Part shown: one piece after another, positions 62,370 to 64,000 of the stretch
Position numbering within the stretch: the first letter of the stretch is position 1
How the letters are laid out: the number at the start of each line of letters is the position of its first letter
Assembly (NCBI RefSeq): GCF_003573545.1
Contig: NZ_QWET01000006.1
Location: 62,001-126,000, forward strand
Source of the DNA: Mariniphaga sediminis
GTDB taxonomy: Bacteria; Bacteroidota; Bacteroidia; Bacteroidales; Prolixibacteraceae
Length of the DNA: 64,000 nt
Direction: 5' to 3'
Notes under the pieces: model-generated
What the model was told of the DNA's origin: nothing
The model's input: the letters and a program-made list of their open reading frames with translations, nothing else
The model's database searches: none
Program-made: the position numbers and the translations under genes

Positions 62370-64000
62370 TTATTCTTCTGCCAGAAGGTGCAAATCATCC
62401 ACAGTTTTCACCAGTTGAATAAACCCGGCACGGTAACCTTCCTCATCGGCTCCTTTTGCATTCCGGGCCAAATCCAGGACAGAAGCAATGGTGGTGTTTC
62501 CCATAAATGATGAATTGCGCAGTAACATTCCAAAGGAAGCCACCGCCGCAGAAAACCGGAAATCATCAGACGTTTTTTTCTTCAAATTATTTACAACATG
62601 CTTTTCCAGTAACCTGCTTTTATGCCCGTCCGGCTTTTTGTACCGAAGTTTTATAGTCAGCAGTTCATCAGAGGGAGAGCCGACAAGCGGTTGCGAACGC
62701 TGATACCTCAGTAAATCAACAGATGGTGCGGTTTCATCCGACCCTGCCGGAATAATTTCATACAACGCCGTTACCGTGTGCCCTGCTCCCATTTCTCCTG
62801 CATCTTTGGTATCGTCATTAAAATCTTCGTCATTCAGCAACCGGTTTTCATATCCCACCAAACGGTATGCTTTTACCTGCTGCGGATTAAACTCCAACTG
62901 AAATTTAACATCTTTGGCAATGGTAAAAAGCGTTCCGCCAAACTCACTGATAAATACTTTACGGGCTTCCTGAATGTTGTCAATATAAGCATAATTGCCG
63001 TTGCCTTTGTTGGCAATGGTTTCCATTTTATCGTCTTTTATATTGCCCATTCCAAAACCCAGCACCGTAATAGACACGCCGTTTTCACGTTCTTTTTCCA
63101 CCAGCCGCTCCATTTCGGAAGTACTTGAAACGCCCACATTAAAATCACCGTCGGTAGCCAGAATAATCCGGTTATTGCCTTCTTCCATAAAATTTTCGCC
63201 GGCCAATTTATACGCCAGCCTCAACCCTTCGCCGCCCGCAGTAGAGCCGCCTGCATTCAGGCGATCCAGTGCGTCCAGAATCGTTTTCTTTTCACTGCCC
63301 GGAGTGGCCTCCAGCACTTTTCCGGCTGCTCCGGCATAAACAACAATGGAAACCCTGTCCTCCGGACGAAGCTCATTTACCAGCATTTTGAAAGCCCGTT
63401 TCAGCAGAGGCAATTTATTGGGAGAACTCATGGAACCTGAAACATCGATAAGAAATACCAGATTCGAGGGCGGTAGTTCCGTATTGTCAAAACTTTTTCC
63501 TTTCAATCCGACGTGCATCAAATAATGATTTGGGTTCCACGGGCACCCGGCCAGTTCAGTTGTAACGCTAAACGGGTGCTCCCCGGTCGGCTCCGGATAA
63601 TCATACCCGAAATAGTTGATCATCTCCTCCACCCGTACCGCATCCCCCGGTGGCAGCAGGCCCTGGTTGATAAACCGCCTGACGTTGGAATAAGAAGCAT
63701 TGTCCACATCGATGGAAAAAGTGGACAACGGATTTGCTTTTGCATTTCTGAACCCGTTTTCCCGGATGGTGGCATAATTTTCAGTGTTCCAGTCGGGTGC
63801 AGGCATATACCTTATATCTTCCGAAGCAGAAAAAGATGATACACTGCTTGTTAACTGCATTTTTGCGCGGGAACCATGTCCTACAACCATTATTTCCTCC
63901 ATGGCAACATTTGCCACCTTCAGCATAACATTTATTATATCTTCCTTCCCGATTGATATCTTCTCGGACTCCATGCCCACAAACGAAAAAACAAGCATTT
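62370..64000 (-). CDS. VWA-domain protein with carboxypeptidase-like regulatory domain (5' end outside window)
   Basis: About 543 residues visible; the N-terminus lies beyond base 64,000. The first visible residues (VFSFVGMESEKISIGKEDII, then a VVGHGSR turn) look like the end of a CarboxypepD-regulatory/TonB-plug-like beta domain of the kind found at the start of Bacteroidota outer-membrane proteins. NPLSTFSIDVDNASYSNVRR and the VWA domain follow, with MIDAS motif DVSGSMS (~186 in the visible part), the Thr in the ILATDGDFNVG block, and a C-terminal domain of the YfbK/DUF3520 type (KAYRLVGYENRLLNDEDFND). YfbK-like proteins are surface or periplasmic; their role is not established. Confidence 0.85.
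   Translation of the reverse strand, partial: MLVFSFVGMESEKISIGKEDIINVMLKVANVAMEEIMVVGHGSRAKMQLTSSVSSFSASEDIRYMPAPDWNTENYATIRENGFRNAKANPLSTFSIDVDNASYSNVRRFINQGLLPPGDAVRVEEMINYFGYDYPEPTGEHPFSVTTELAGCPWNPNHYLMHVGLKGKSFDNTELPPSNLVFLIDVSGSMSSPNKLPLLKRAFKMLVNELRPEDRVSIVVYAGAAGKVLEATPGSEKKTILDALDRLNAGGSTAGGEGLRLAYKLAGENFMEEGNNRIILATDGDFNVGVSSTSEMERLVEKERENGVSITVLGFGMGNIKDDKMETIANKGNGNYAYIDNIQEARKVFISEFGGTLFTIAKDVKFQLEFNPQQVKAYRLVGYENRLLNDEDFNDDTKDAGEMGAGHTVTALYEIIPAGSDETAPSVDLLRYQRSQPLVGSPSDELLTIKLRYKKPDGHKSRLLEKHVVNNLKKKTSDDFRFSAAVASFGMLLRNSSFMGNTTIASVLDLARNAKGADEEGYRAGFIQLVKTVDDLHLLAEE

Overview
The window looks like a Bacteroidota chromosome, probably Bacteroidales/Marinilabiliales. The pointers are TAnnTTTG-type -7 boxes, the first ~1100-residue SecA, a short eukaryote/archaea-type prolyl-tRNA synthetase, a GH78 rhamnosidase lipoprotein, DUF5723/FadL-like surface proteins and a TonB-dependent receptor. 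The genus cannot be named from sequence alone.

Left housekeeping and accessory part (1-14,400): the end of a TonB-dependent receptor, a bidirectional terminator, lgt and secA on the minus strand; then on the plus strand a GAF-LuxR regulator, an FMN reductase/MFS transporter pair and a ketopantoate-reductase-like gene. The promoter region of the reductase/transporter pair carries a 20-bp perfect dyad almost identical to the classical lux box. A large GH78 alpha-L-rhamnosidase and a RelE/ParE-type toxin-antitoxin pair follow, separated and flanked by composite hairpin (REP/REPIN-like) repeats.

Centre (14,411-44,760): one ~30-kb minus-strand operon encoding an extracellular contractile injection system (eCIS, Afp/PVC/AlgoCIS-like). 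In transcription order: Pvc16-type terminator, an unknown protein, sheath, two tube proteins, a 52-aa DUF5908 protein, LysM hub protein, VgrG-like spike, PAAR tip, gp25, two large baseplate proteins, a PKD-containing fibre/adhesin candidate, tape-measure-family protein, then a payload section (three proteins sharing an N-terminal motif, two with a DUF4157 HELTH domain, plus a small beta-sandwich protein), a TPR protein, a membrane protein and the Afp15-like AAA+ ATPase. The payload section is the most novel part: it has peptidoglycan-binding and OmpA-like domains, long Q/E-rich repeats, and a DH...N...N motif resembling HNH nucleases.

Right part (45,050-64,000): DacB-type penicillin-binding protein, fluoride channel crcB with a DUF190 gene, a conserved hypothetical, proS, a Tyr/Trp- and Ser/Arg-rich lipoprotein with a FadL-like porin, a DUF5723 protein, a DUF819 membrane protein, a minus-strand operon of a DPP-IV-like peptidase, SGNH hydrolase and MBOAT acyltransferase, an MFS transporter, an orphan tRNA 3' fragment, and a VWA-domain protein cut by the window edge.
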